From the NCBI RefSeq assembly GCF_019802045.1, contig NZ_JAHVHU010000004.1, forward strand, positions 124,001 to 188,000: a stretch of 64,000 nucleotides of DNA, given 5' to 3'. The stretch is from Membranihabitans marinus (GTDB lineage: Bacteria; Bacteroidota; Bacteroidia; Chitinophagales; Saprospiraceae). The translations under genes were made by a program, and so were the position numbers. Below, piece after piece: positions 1 to 7,656 of the stretch. The notes beneath the pieces were generated by a model, which was not told where the DNA came from, made no database searches, and was given only the letters and a program-made list of their open reading frames with translations. Position 1 is the first letter of the stretch; every line of letters begins with the position of its first letter.

Positions 1-270
1 ATAACCCGGAATCTTTTGACAAATGACTTTATTGCCGAATTTGACCAAATGCTTCAGGTCAAGGGTATTCATTATCCGGTGGAAGTATTTCGTCTTTTGG
101 GCCATCGAGAAGATGTCCATACGGTTGACAATCCGTACCTGGTAAAGCACAAAGACGGCTTTGTACTAAACGAAATTGAATTTGATCATAAAAAGACTTC
201 TTCTGGTGAAATTAGCCGCATTAAAGAAGCTCTGCATAATGTGCTGTCTATTATTGATAAATCCCACTAA
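1..270 (+). CDS. C-terminal part of an unrecognised protein (cut by window edge)
   Basis: The reading frame is open from base 1 to the TAA at 268-270, so this is most likely the 3' end of a gene that begins before the window; the TTG at 16 and the ATG at 49 need not be real starts. The visible ~89 residues are mixed charged/hydrophobic, with no signal peptide or membrane segment, and contain a run resembling a beta strand-turn-strand (NPYLVKHKDGFVLNEIEF) followed by a helix to the end. I do not recognise the family. It is separated by 37 bp from the downstream patatin gene on the same strand and may share its transcript. Confidence 0.6.
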   Translation: MTRNLLTNDFIAEFDQMLQVKGIHYPVEVFRLLGHREDVHTVDNPYLVKHKDGFVLNEIEFDHKKTSSGEISRIKEALHNVLSIIDKSH

Positions 271-307
271 ATTATTATTTTAAATAAAAATTACACATCT
301 TTCAATA

Positions 308-2173
308 ATGGATCATTATACTCAAATTCCCCCGATCACCAGCGACCAAGACTATGTTCGTAGTATTGTCACAAAGATATTTGGCGAATTATCGGATTCA
401 CAATTTGATGCATTATTTCCTTTATTTGACTGGATACAAATCAAAGCCGGGCAACAATTAATCTTCCAAGATGAGGAATCCAATGAGATCTTTTTCCTGG
501 TCTATGGTCGTTTAACAGCTATCTATGAAAAAACGCTGGGAGATTCCGTTATATTGGGAGATATTCATCCGGGACAGGCAGTAGGTGAAAGTGGGGTGAT
601 TGCTGAGCAGCCCCGCACAGCGCATGTATTTGCTGCCCGGGATTCCATATTAATCCGACTGTCCAAAGACATGCTATACACACTGGGACATAAATATCCC
701 AGTCTGATATTGAACTTATCTAAAACTATTATTCGCAGAACACAACAAAATACACGAAGTCGGGATATCCGGCAACCCAAAAGCCTGGTATTTGTAGCCA
801 ATAACAAATCAGCTTTAACTGCCAAGTTCATGCGTGAATTGTTGGCGCAACTTAATCAGTATGGCCAGATTCGTTTTTTTGACCAGAAGACCATACTGCA
901 AAATATGGGTATCGCCACCGATAAGCGTTCGAGTATAAAAGCGGGTAATACCATGAACATCCGCATGCAAAAGATTTTGGATGAAGTGGAAAGCTCGTCG
1001 GATTTTGTAGTTTACTTTGCGACAGAAGACGAACATTTCTGGATGAACAAAGTCATCGCTCAGGCTGATGTCTTTTATATATTAAAAGAATTCTCTGAGC
1101 CAGAAGAATTGACTACGACAGAAATTACGCTGTTTAGCGATCACCTGAAATATAAATTAACAAAGAAGAATTTAATCCTCTTACACCCGGATGGGAACAA
1201 ACTTCCTCATAATACAGCCCGGTTTTTAAAGAATCGGAATTTGGAACTACACCACCACATTCGGATGGATCGGACCAGTGATATTGCACGGCTTGGACGC
1301 TTTATCACGGGAAACGCTATTGGGATAGCATTTGCCGGCGGCGGGGCAAAGGGTCTTGCCCATGTTGGGATAATGCTCAGCTTGCGGGAAAAAGGAATCC
1401 CGATTGACTTCTTTTCTGGAACCAGTATTGGAACTTTTGTCACCGCATTTGGTGCCCTGGACATTCCTAGTAGCTCATTGTTGGATAAATGTAGGAAACT
1501 GGCAGAAAAAGCTCCGACCAAACGGAAGAATATGAATCTGGCCCCTTTGATTTCTTTGATTAAAGGCAAGCATATTGATCAGTTTATTGATGAAGCTTAT
1601 GCTGGTTTTAATGTGGAAGATGCTTGGATCAATAGTGCGTATGTAGCCTGTGATCTCACCCAAAAAAAGAAGGTCACTATTCGTTCTGGCCCGATGAATG
1701 AAGCCATCAGAGCAAGCATATCACTACCGGGAATTTTTCCACCGGCAGTCCGTGGTAATTCACTTTACGTGGATGGCGGACTTTTGGAAAATCTACCCAT
1801 AGAATCACTTTTGGATTTTCCCCTGGGAAAAGCTATTGCCGTGACACTGCATTCCACCAAAAAATATCACCTGGGCTACGATGTAGTACCCGGACCCTGG
1901 GAATATTTAAAGGATCGATTGCTTGGCAAAAGGAGTCTAAAAGTGCCTACCATAACAACCATTATAATGGAGTCCATGGTTTTGGCCAGTTATACAAAAT
2001 ATGAAAAAGCAACTGAAATAGCCAATCTTCATCTGCATCCTCCGGTTGGAAAGATAGGAATGCTTGATTGGAAGCATTTTGATGAGATGGTTGAAATTGG
2101 AAAAGAATATACCGATCAAAAATTAACACCGGAAGTTAAAGAGCAGTTGCTTCCTAAGGTGATAAACACCTGA
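308..2173 (+). CDS. cNMP-binding / patatin-like phospholipase (NTE-type)
   Basis: A 621-residue protein with the layout of bacterial neuropathy-target-esterase-like proteins. Residues ~30-145 form a cyclic-nucleotide-binding fold (GQAVGESGVIAEQPRTA matches the phosphate-binding cassette region). A middle region ~155-325 corresponds to the linker seen in these proteins. The patatin domain begins near 338: the oxyanion loop GGGAKG (344-349), nucleophile elbow GTSIG with Ser373, and the catalytic Asp489 in DGG are all present, so the Ser-Asp dyad is intact. Expected activity is a lysophospholipase/esterase at the membrane, perhaps gated by a nucleotide. The start at 308 is the first ATG after the upstream stop. 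The HD-domain gene follows after 25 bp in the same direction, probably in one operon. The natural lipid substrate cannot be inferred. Confidence 0.9.
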   Translation: MDHYTQIPPITSDQDYVRSIVTKIFGELSDSQFDALFPLFDWIQIKAGQQLIFQDEESNEIFFLVYGRLTAIYEKTLGDSVILGDIHPGQAVGESGVIAEQPRTAHVFAARDSILIRLSKDMLYTLGHKYPSLILNLSKTIIRRTQQNTRSRDIRQPKSLVFVANNKSALTAKFMRELLAQLNQYGQIRFFDQKTILQNMGIATDKRSSIKAGNTMNIRMQKILDEVESSSDFVVYFATEDEHFWMNKVIAQADVFYILKEFSEPEELTTTEITLFSDHLKYKLTKKNLILLHPDGNKLPHNTARFLKNRNLELHHHIRMDRTSDIARLGRFITGNAIGIAFAGGGAKGLAHVGIMLSLREKGIPIDFFSGTSIGTFVTAFGALDIPSSSLLDKCRKLAEKAPTKRKNMNLAPLISLIKGKHIDQFIDEAYAGFNVEDAWINSAYVACDLTQKKKVTIRSGPMNEAIRASISLPGIFPPAVRGNSLYVDGGLLENLPIESLLDFPLGKAIAVTLHSTKKYHLGYDVVPGPWEYLKDRLLGKRSLKVPTITTIIMESMVLASYTKYEKATEIANLHLHPPVGKIGMLDWKHFDEMVEIGKEYTDQKLTPEVKEQLLPKVINT

Positions 2174-2198
2174 TGCATGACTAATTCATACAAAACGA

Positions 2199-2807
2199 AT
2201 GAGTGAAAACAATGGTGACTTATTTCCTGAATTGAAACAAGCGGTTTTTCAAATGATGGAGAATAATCTCATGAAAGGGGTGTACTATCATGACGTTGCA
2301 CACACGAGGCTTGTCCTGCATGCCGTTGAATGGCTGTCTCAATATGAGAAATTGACGTCTGCAGATAATCGATTGATAAAGATTGCTGCACTTTTTCATG
2401 ATATCGGTTTTATTGAGCAATATGACGACCATGAAGAGAGCAGTTGTCGGATTGCGGAAAAAATTTTGGTGAACCAACCATATTCTAAACATGAAATCCA
2501 ACACATTCTACGACTGATCCGAGCTACAAAACTACCTCATGAACCCCTTGATTTAATGGAAATGATAATGTGCGATGCTGATCTTTGTTATCTAGGTGGT
2601 GAAGATTATTTTTCGATAAGTTCTCAATTGCGGAAAGAGCTTATCTATTATAACAAATTGGGATCTGATCCCGGGGCGTGGGACAAATTCCAATTGCAGT
2701 TTTTGGAATCACATTCTTATTTTACAGATACCGCAAAACAGATCCTGGAACCGATAAAGAAAAAGCATATGTCCATCCTCAGACAGCGGATTGGGTTGGA
2801 AGGATAG
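2199..2807 (+). CDS. HD-domain protein (putative metal-dependent phosphohydrolase)
   Basis: 202 residues. Metal-binding residues of an HD domain are visible: His31/His35 in YHDVAHT, the His67-Asp68 doublet in ALFHDIG, and a distal Asp in CDADLCYLG near residue 125. HD proteins hydrolyse phosphoester bonds in nucleotides or cyclic nucleotides; which substrate applies here is unknown. It lies 25 bp after the cNMP-binding patatin gene, and a link between a nucleotide hydrolase and a nucleotide-gated lipase is an attractive but unproven idea. The gene ends 18 bp before the convergent methyltransferase gene, with no clear terminator hairpin between them. Confidence 0.8.
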   Translation: MSENNGDLFPELKQAVFQMMENNLMKGVYYHDVAHTRLVLHAVEWLSQYEKLTSADNRLIKIAALFHDIGFIEQYDDHEESSCRIAEKILVNQPYSKHEIQHILRLIRATKLPHEPLDLMEMIMCDADLCYLGGEDYFSISSQLRKELIYYNKLGSDPGAWDKFQLQFLESHSYFTDTAKQILEPIKKKHMSILRQRIGLEG

Positions 2808-2825
2808 TACTCAGGGGCGCTGATT

Positions 2826-4061
2826 TTAAAATTTTCGCTGGTAGATAAGCGTTTTTAGGTACAACCCTTCCGGGTATGTCACCGGATGGTCCAGATCATG
2901 CAATACGACCTTGATTCGACCCCATTCCGGCGTAGTTTTTGAATAAAAAGCATTTTCATGGACGGATTTCAATTCCTCGAGACTTATTCTGCTCGAACAC
3001 GAGCCAAGAATTAAATATCCTTTTGGAGCTGTTAAGGCCGCCCCCCATCTGGCCAATCGTTCGTACTGTTTTAACGCCGATGGCACATGACCGGACTGAT
3101 TTGCAAACGAAGGTGGATCAATGATGACGATGTCATATCTCAATTTTTTCTGGTATAATTCAGCCATTTTATCAAACGCATCGCCGGTTATAGGAGTCCA
3201 TTTTTCATCGTCAAGCTCATTGAGCTGAATGTTTTGTCTGGCTGCAGCCATGGCATGGGAACTAATATCGATCGATGTAAGGGTGCTAGCGTTACCTTTC
3301 AGTGCATGGATACCAAAACCTCCCACATAGCTAAAAACATCCAATACTTTTTTGTTGTTGGAATGTTTTTGAACCCAGTATCGATTGGGACGTTGATCCA
3401 AAAAGAATCCGGTTTTATGACCAGAAACGGGGTCTGCAAAGAAGGAAACCCCGTATTCTTCAAACCGAACTTTATTTTCTTTCAAATCAGACCCAATGAT
3501 TTGTCCTTCATTATACGGTAAATTACCATGCAGGGACAGCTTTCTGCTTAATCTAAAAACCACACGATCCAGTGTGAATACATCTCGAAGTATATCGACT
3601 ATGCCTTCCAGATATGGAGTCCATATTTCTGAATAAATTTTTAGAACACCTGTTTTGTTATACACATCAAGAATCAGTCCGGGGAAGCCGTCGTTTTCCC
3701 CGTGGATTGCCCGGTAGCCACTAACGTTTTCCAACAGCGGTAACCTTTTTCCAAAAGCAGTCTGAATCCGCTTATGCCAGAATGCCCTGTTGATGGTAAC
3801 GCTGGTGCCTTGGTGAATTATTTTAATGCGGATCACTTCACCCGGATCCCACAATCCAAACGCAAATGGCTTGTTGGTTCGCTGATCGAATAGAACACAT
3901 AAACTCCCTGGAGGAGAAGTATCCTTCGGAGATTTGACAACGCTTCGTTCATAAACCCATGGATGTCCTTCTTTGACAGCTTTTTGAGCGTGCCTATTTA
4001 TTTTGATGGCGATCGTGGCCGGAATGTCCATGGACTTAAGATTAATGGTTGGGCATCGCAC
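2826..4061 (-). CDS. rlmI: RlmI-like class I SAM-dependent rRNA methyltransferase
   Basis: Up to 411 residues. The N-terminal ~75 residues form a PUA-like RNA-binding domain (HAQKAVKEGHPWVYERSV), followed by a central EEHEE-type segment and a Rossmann methyltransferase domain with the SAM motif VLDVFSYVGGFGI and the catalytic-loop motif IIDPPSF. Later GSCSSR matches the motif with a conserved Cys. This is the family of RlmI (m5C1962 of 23S rRNA) and relatives. The ATG at 4028 (protein beginning MDIPATIAIK) fits the family N terminus better than the ATG at 4061, which adds 11 unusual residues. It stands alone on the minus strand, convergent with the HD gene. Confidence 0.88.
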   Translation of the reverse strand: MRCPTINLKSMDIPATIAIKINRHAQKAVKEGHPWVYERSVVKSPKDTSPPGSLCVLFDQRTNKPFAFGLWDPGEVIRIKIIHQGTSVTINRAFWHKRIQTAFGKRLPLLENVSGYRAIHGENDGFPGLILDVYNKTGVLKIYSEIWTPYLEGIVDILRDVFTLDRVVFRLSRKLSLHGNLPYNEGQIIGSDLKENKVRFEEYGVSFFADPVSGHKTGFFLDQRPNRYWVQKHSNNKKVLDVFSYVGGFGIHALKGNASTLTSIDISSHAMAAARQNIQLNELDDEKWTPITGDAFDKMAELYQKKLRYDIVIIDPPSFANQSGHVPSALKQYERLARWGAALTAPKGYLILGSCSSRISLEELKSVHENAFYSKTTPEWGRIKVVLHDLDHPVTYPEGLYLKTLIYQRKF

Positions 4062-4100
4062 TGCCCTGTATAAAATTAGAGAAAATACTCATGGACACAC

Positions 4101-4505
4101 CTATTTGCCTACTTCCACGCCCCGATTTTTGAATACATCTTTGGCTATATTAAGTGCATTTAAAACCCTGGGAAATCCGGTATACGGAAGGAGGTGGATG
4201 ATGGCGTCAACAATTTTTTTGGGCGGAATACCAACAGTTAATCCAGTATTGACGTGTAGTCGGAGTTGGGGCTCCAGACCTTGTGTAACCAATGAGGATA
4301 TTGTCATTAATGTCTTTTCTTCGTGTGTCAGTCCTGATCTCGAATAAATATCCCCAAAAGCAAATTCTACAATGTAATCCTCCAGATCCTCATCCAGATC
4401 CATTAGTGCTTCAAAGGTGATCGAATAGGCCGGGTTCTCGGATTTATCTTCATATTCTCTGATAATCTCCATCCCTTTTTGAAAACGCTTTGATTTTTTC
4501 TCCAT
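4101..4505 (-). CDS. Carboxymuconolactone decarboxylase (CMD) family protein
   Basis: 134 residues, the normal size of a single CMD-domain protein. The C-terminal half carries the family pattern GLEPQLRLHVNTGLTVG followed by IVDAIIHLLPYTGFPRVLNAL, closest in style to gamma-carboxymuconolactone decarboxylases rather than to the AhpD branch, since the CxxC redox pair of AhpD is absent. Members act in aromatic degradation or have unassigned roles; no other aromatic-pathway gene is nearby, so a decarboxylase assignment is only by family. It is 39 bp upstream of the methyltransferase gene on the same strand. Confidence 0.8.
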   Translation of the reverse strand: MEKKSKRFQKGMEIIREYEDKSENPAYSITFEALMDLDEDLEDYIVEFAFGDIYSRSGLTHEEKTLMTISSLVTQGLEPQLRLHVNTGLTVGIPPKKIVDAIIHLLPYTGFPRVLNALNIAKDVFKNRGVEVGK

Positions 4506-4806
4506 GGTTTTTAATATACTATAAATTATAATTCAAATTGCTACAGAATTCAGCCCTCTTAATGTTTCGAAATTTATTGTTCATATCGTTTACATCCGAT
4601 GGACTACATAATTAATGATCATCCGTAAAATTTGTTTGAAATAATCAAAAATAGAGGTGTTAAAGAATGAAGGTATCGTGTCATTCTACAAAAAATTATA
4701 TGATGTGGATTGATCGGAATGCTCCCCTCTGTGGAGGCCAATGGCAATATGGCAAATACAGGAGTATGGCTGAGCAAAATCGGTCCTATCCCTATTTCTT
4801 TTGCCG
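4506..4806. other. Intergenic region, nothing recognised
   Basis: About 300 bp between the CMD-family gene and the alcohol dehydrogenase gene, both on the minus strand. It is AT-rich with no convincing ORF, hairpin terminator or RNA gene. It presumably holds the promoter of the CMD-family gene, but I could not pick out a clean Bacteroidota -7/-33 pair. Confidence 0.4.
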
Positions 4807-5946
4807 TTAATCAAACAAAATAATTTGCCTTACTGCCTTACCATTGGCTAACCGCTCAAAGCCTTTATTGACCTCCTCCAAAGATATTTTATGGGAGATT
4901 AATTGTTCCACCGGTAAACGCCCAGCTTTAAAAAGCTCCAGATAGTGTGGAATATCCCGATCCGGAACGCAGCTCCCCAGATAACTGCCTTTTATGTTTT
5001 TCTCCTGGCCCACCAATTCAACCGGCGAAAGGTGCAGTCGGGCGTCCGGATGAGGCAATGCCGCTGTAACGGTTGTACCGCCTCTTTTTGTGGCCCGAAA
5101 AGCAAATTCCAACGCAGGAATAACCCCGGCAAATTCCAAAGATACATCCACTCCCCCATTCGTAGATTCCTTCAATTCTGCCATAGCACCGGGGGAGGAT
5201 GAATCAATAACTGAATCAGCTCCGATCTGCAAAGCCATTTCTCTCTTTTTCTGATTTATGTCAGCCCCAATTACCTTTCGGGCTCCTGCTGCCCTGGCAC
5301 CCAGGATGGCTGATAATCCTACGCCTCCCAAACCAACGACAAGCACGCTGTCTCCTAATCTTACCTGAGCGGTATTCACAGCAGCGCCGACTCCGGTCAT
5401 TACAGCGCAGCCAAAAAGCGCTGCAATATCAAACGGAATACTAGTATCAATTTTGACCAATGAATGAATTGAAGCAACCGAATAATCAGAAAATACTGAA
5501 ACCCCCATGTGGTGATTATAATATCGGTCTTGTTTCCTTATTCGTCGATGCCCACTCAGTAGGACCCCTTTCGTATTGGCAACGGCACCAGGTTCACATA
5601 ACGCTGCCTTACCTACCTTGCAATACGAGCAGTGCCCACAAGAAGGAAGAAAAGCAAATACGACATGATCGCCCACTTCCAACCGATCTACACCTGCACC
5701 CAACTTCACGACCTCCCCCGCCGCTTCGTGACCCAATACCATAGGTAGTGGTCGGGGTCTGTTCCCATTTATCACCGAAAGATCTGAATGACATAAACCG
5801 GCCGCTTTTATTTTGACCAACACTTCCTCAAAACCCGGATCGTCTATTTCAACTTCCTCAATGTGGAGTGGTTTGGTTGTGCCGTATGGCCTGGGCATCC
5901 CCATTTCATGTAAAACTGCTGCCTTTGATCGTACCACGGTATTCAA
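4807..5946 (-). CDS. Zinc-dependent alcohol dehydrogenase (MDR superfamily)
   Basis: 379 residues, typical of class III-like zinc alcohol dehydrogenases. Catalytic-zinc ligands Cys52 and His73-Glu74 (GLCHSD, LGHEAAG) are present; the structural-zinc lobe has four cysteines at 103, 106, 109 and 117. The Rossmann motif GLGGVGLSAILGA and an Asp at the end of the second strand (IGADIN) indicate NAD(H) rather than NADP(H). It should oxidise an alcohol or a formaldehyde/thiol adduct in the cytoplasm. It heads towards the catabolic region that follows on the same strand but is separated from the permease gene by ~300 bp, so co-transcription is uncertain. The start ATG at 5946 gives the normal family length. 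Confidence 0.92.
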   Translation of the reverse strand: MNTVVRSKAAVLHEMGMPRPYGTTKPLHIEEVEIDDPGFEEVLVKIKAAGLCHSDLSVINGNRPRPLPMVLGHEAAGEVVKLGAGVDRLEVGDHVVFAFLPSCGHCSYCKVGKAALCEPGAVANTKGVLLSGHRRIRKQDRYYNHHMGVSVFSDYSVASIHSLVKIDTSIPFDIAALFGCAVMTGVGAAVNTAQVRLGDSVLVVGLGGVGLSAILGARAAGARKVIGADINQKKREMALQIGADSVIDSSSPGAMAELKESTNGGVDVSLEFAGVIPALEFAFRATKRGGTTVTAALPHPDARLHLSPVELVGQEKNIKGSYLGSCVPDRDIPHYLELFKAGRLPVEQLISHKISLEEVNKGFERLANGKAVRQIILFD

Positions 5947-5998
5947 ATTTTGTGCTTAATAAGCCTTTTAATAACAAATGGTTAATATAGTGTAAGCA

Positions 5999-6194
5999 TT
6001 AGAAATCCTTCGTCTCATTTTGAAAAAACATTTTCTTGCCGAAAATTAAGAATGTCAGAATAATCCCGGCTCCAAATGCCCAGGTCGCACCTTTCACGAC
6101 CAGAATTGCCGCTATAACCCCGGCTATTCCCAGATCTTTTTGATTTTGGGACTCCAGAATGCCAATGCCCACGCTGACATATCCATTTACTCAT
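5999..6194 (-). pseudogene. Small membrane protein ORF with apparent frameshift
   Basis: Read on the minus strand, 5999-6178 translates without a stop into a strongly hydrophobic ~59-residue sequence with one or two membrane helices (DLGIAGVIAAILVVKG, TWAFGAGIILTFLIFG) and a charged tail. That frame has no ATG; a GTG at 6172 is the only internal start candidate. An ATG at 6194 lies in the neighbouring frame and gives MSKWI before the frame would have to shift by one base to enter the hydrophobic sequence. This suggests either a one-base lesion/sequencing error or a GTG-started 57-residue protein. It sits between the alcohol dehydrogenase and GntP permease genes, with the stop 52 bp before the dehydrogenase start. 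I do not recognise the family. Confidence 0.45.
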
Positions 6195-6249
6195 TAAAAA
6201 GACAGGTTTTGGTGAAGAAGGATAGGCTGTTATATAACTCGATCTTCAT

Positions 6250-7644
6250 CTATACCCAGCCGGTGAGATAATACACCCCGATCACAAAAAATACAATAAT
6301 TACTTTGAGAATTGTAAAAAAGAAAATATCCCGATACGACTCCTTATGGGTTAAACCAGTCACAGCCAACAGTGTTATGACTGCTCCATTGTGCGGCAGC
6401 GTATCCATGCCCCCACTGGCCATGGAAGCAATCCGATGCAATACTTCGTGAGATATTCCGGCTTCTGCTGCCATTGCAATATATTTCTCACTCATCGTAG
6501 CCAGCGAAATACTCAGTCCACCAGAAGCTGACCCGGTGATCCCGGCTAACGTAGTTGTTGTAATCGCTTCATTCACCAAAGGATTTTTAAATACGGTGGA
6601 CATACCCTCACTAACCACTTTGAAGCCAGGTAACGCGGCAATCACACCACCGAATCCATATTCCGAAGCGGTATTTAACGTAGCCAGCAAAGCGCCTCCC
6701 ACGGAAATATTTATCCCGGTAACCAACTTTTTACGGACCGTGTTAAATGAAAATACTAGTACGGTTAGTATTCCTAAAATTAAACCGCCAGATACTGCCC
6801 AAATACCAGCTAATGATGACACTTGAAGCGGGTTTACATTGGATACCCCGGCCGTGGAAAAATCAAAGACATCACCATAGTAGCTGTCAAATAACAGACC
6901 AAACAATTTGTTTCCCACTGCAACAAACAGCAATGGCAAGACAGCCAGATAAATAGAAGGGGTGGATTCATAAGTTGCAATCACTGGTTCATTTTTATGG
7001 TTTTGGCCATAACGTTCCCCCTTTCGTTTAGCTGTGCGCATTCGACGATTCAGATAAAATATGCCAATGGCAAAAGTCAGTAAACCGCCTATGATCCCCA
7101 GAATCGGAGCAGCCCAGGCATCGGTTCCAAAAAAAGCTGTTGGAATAATGTTTTGGATCTGAGGTGTTCCCGGAAAGGAATCCATGGTAAAGGTAAAAGC
7201 ACCCAATGCAATGGCACCGGGTATCAGTCTTTTCGGTATTTGGACCGTCTTAAAAAGATCTGCTGCAAAAGGATACAATGCGAATACAACTACAAAAAGC
7301 GATACGCCACCGTATGTCAATATCGCACCCACCAACACGATAGCTACTATCGCATGTTCTTCACCCAACCAATGGATGATGGACCGGGTGATCGATCTGG
7401 CATAACCTGATAATTCAATCAATTTACCAAATATGGCGCCCAATAGAAAGACCGGTAGGTACAATCGGACAAATCCGGCTAACTTCTCCATAAATATCCC
7501 GGTAAAAAAGGCGGGAACCCATTCCGGGTTGTATAAAAGAACTCCAAGCATAGCAGCGATGGGTGCAAAAATAATCACGCTGGCTCCACGATACGCCATC
7601 AGCATAAGAAATACCAGAGGTAATAAAATGAAAAGGATTTCCAT
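6250..7644 (-). CDS. GntP-family permease (gluconate/organic acid:H+ symporter)
   Basis: 464 residues, almost entirely hydrophobic with about 12-14 predicted membrane segments and only one sizeable hydrophilic loop (around residues 200-220, rich in Arg/Lys). Motifs such as FVVVFALYPFAADLF, TMDSFPGTPQIQNIIPT and ASGGMDTLPHNGAVITLL match the GntP/CitMHS-type fold. Substrates in the family are gluconate, other sugar acids and small hydroxy acids; proton symport is the usual mechanism. It begins the polycistronic-looking minus-strand run as its last gene: the deacetylase gene ends only 12 bp upstream of its ATG. In context it may import an acid product formed in the periplasm by the oxidoreductases of this region. 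Confidence 0.88.
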   Translation of the reverse strand: MEILFILLPLVFLMLMAYRGASVIIFAPIAAMLGVLLYNPEWVPAFFTGIFMEKLAGFVRLYLPVFLLGAIFGKLIELSGYARSITRSIIHWLGEEHAIVAIVLVGAILTYGGVSLFVVVFALYPFAADLFKTVQIPKRLIPGAIALGAFTFTMDSFPGTPQIQNIIPTAFFGTDAWAAPILGIIGGLLTFAIGIFYLNRRMRTAKRKGERYGQNHKNEPVIATYESTPSIYLAVLPLLFVAVGNKLFGLLFDSYYGDVFDFSTAGVSNVNPLQVSSLAGIWAVSGGLILGILTVLVFSFNTVRKKLVTGINISVGGALLATLNTASEYGFGGVIAALPGFKVVSEGMSTVFKNPLVNEAITTTTLAGITGSASGGLSISLATMSEKYIAMAAEAGISHEVLHRIASMASGGMDTLPHNGAVITLLAVTGLTHKESYRDIFFFTILKVIIVFFVIGVYYLTGWV

Positions 7645-7656
7645 TTAATTTAAGGA

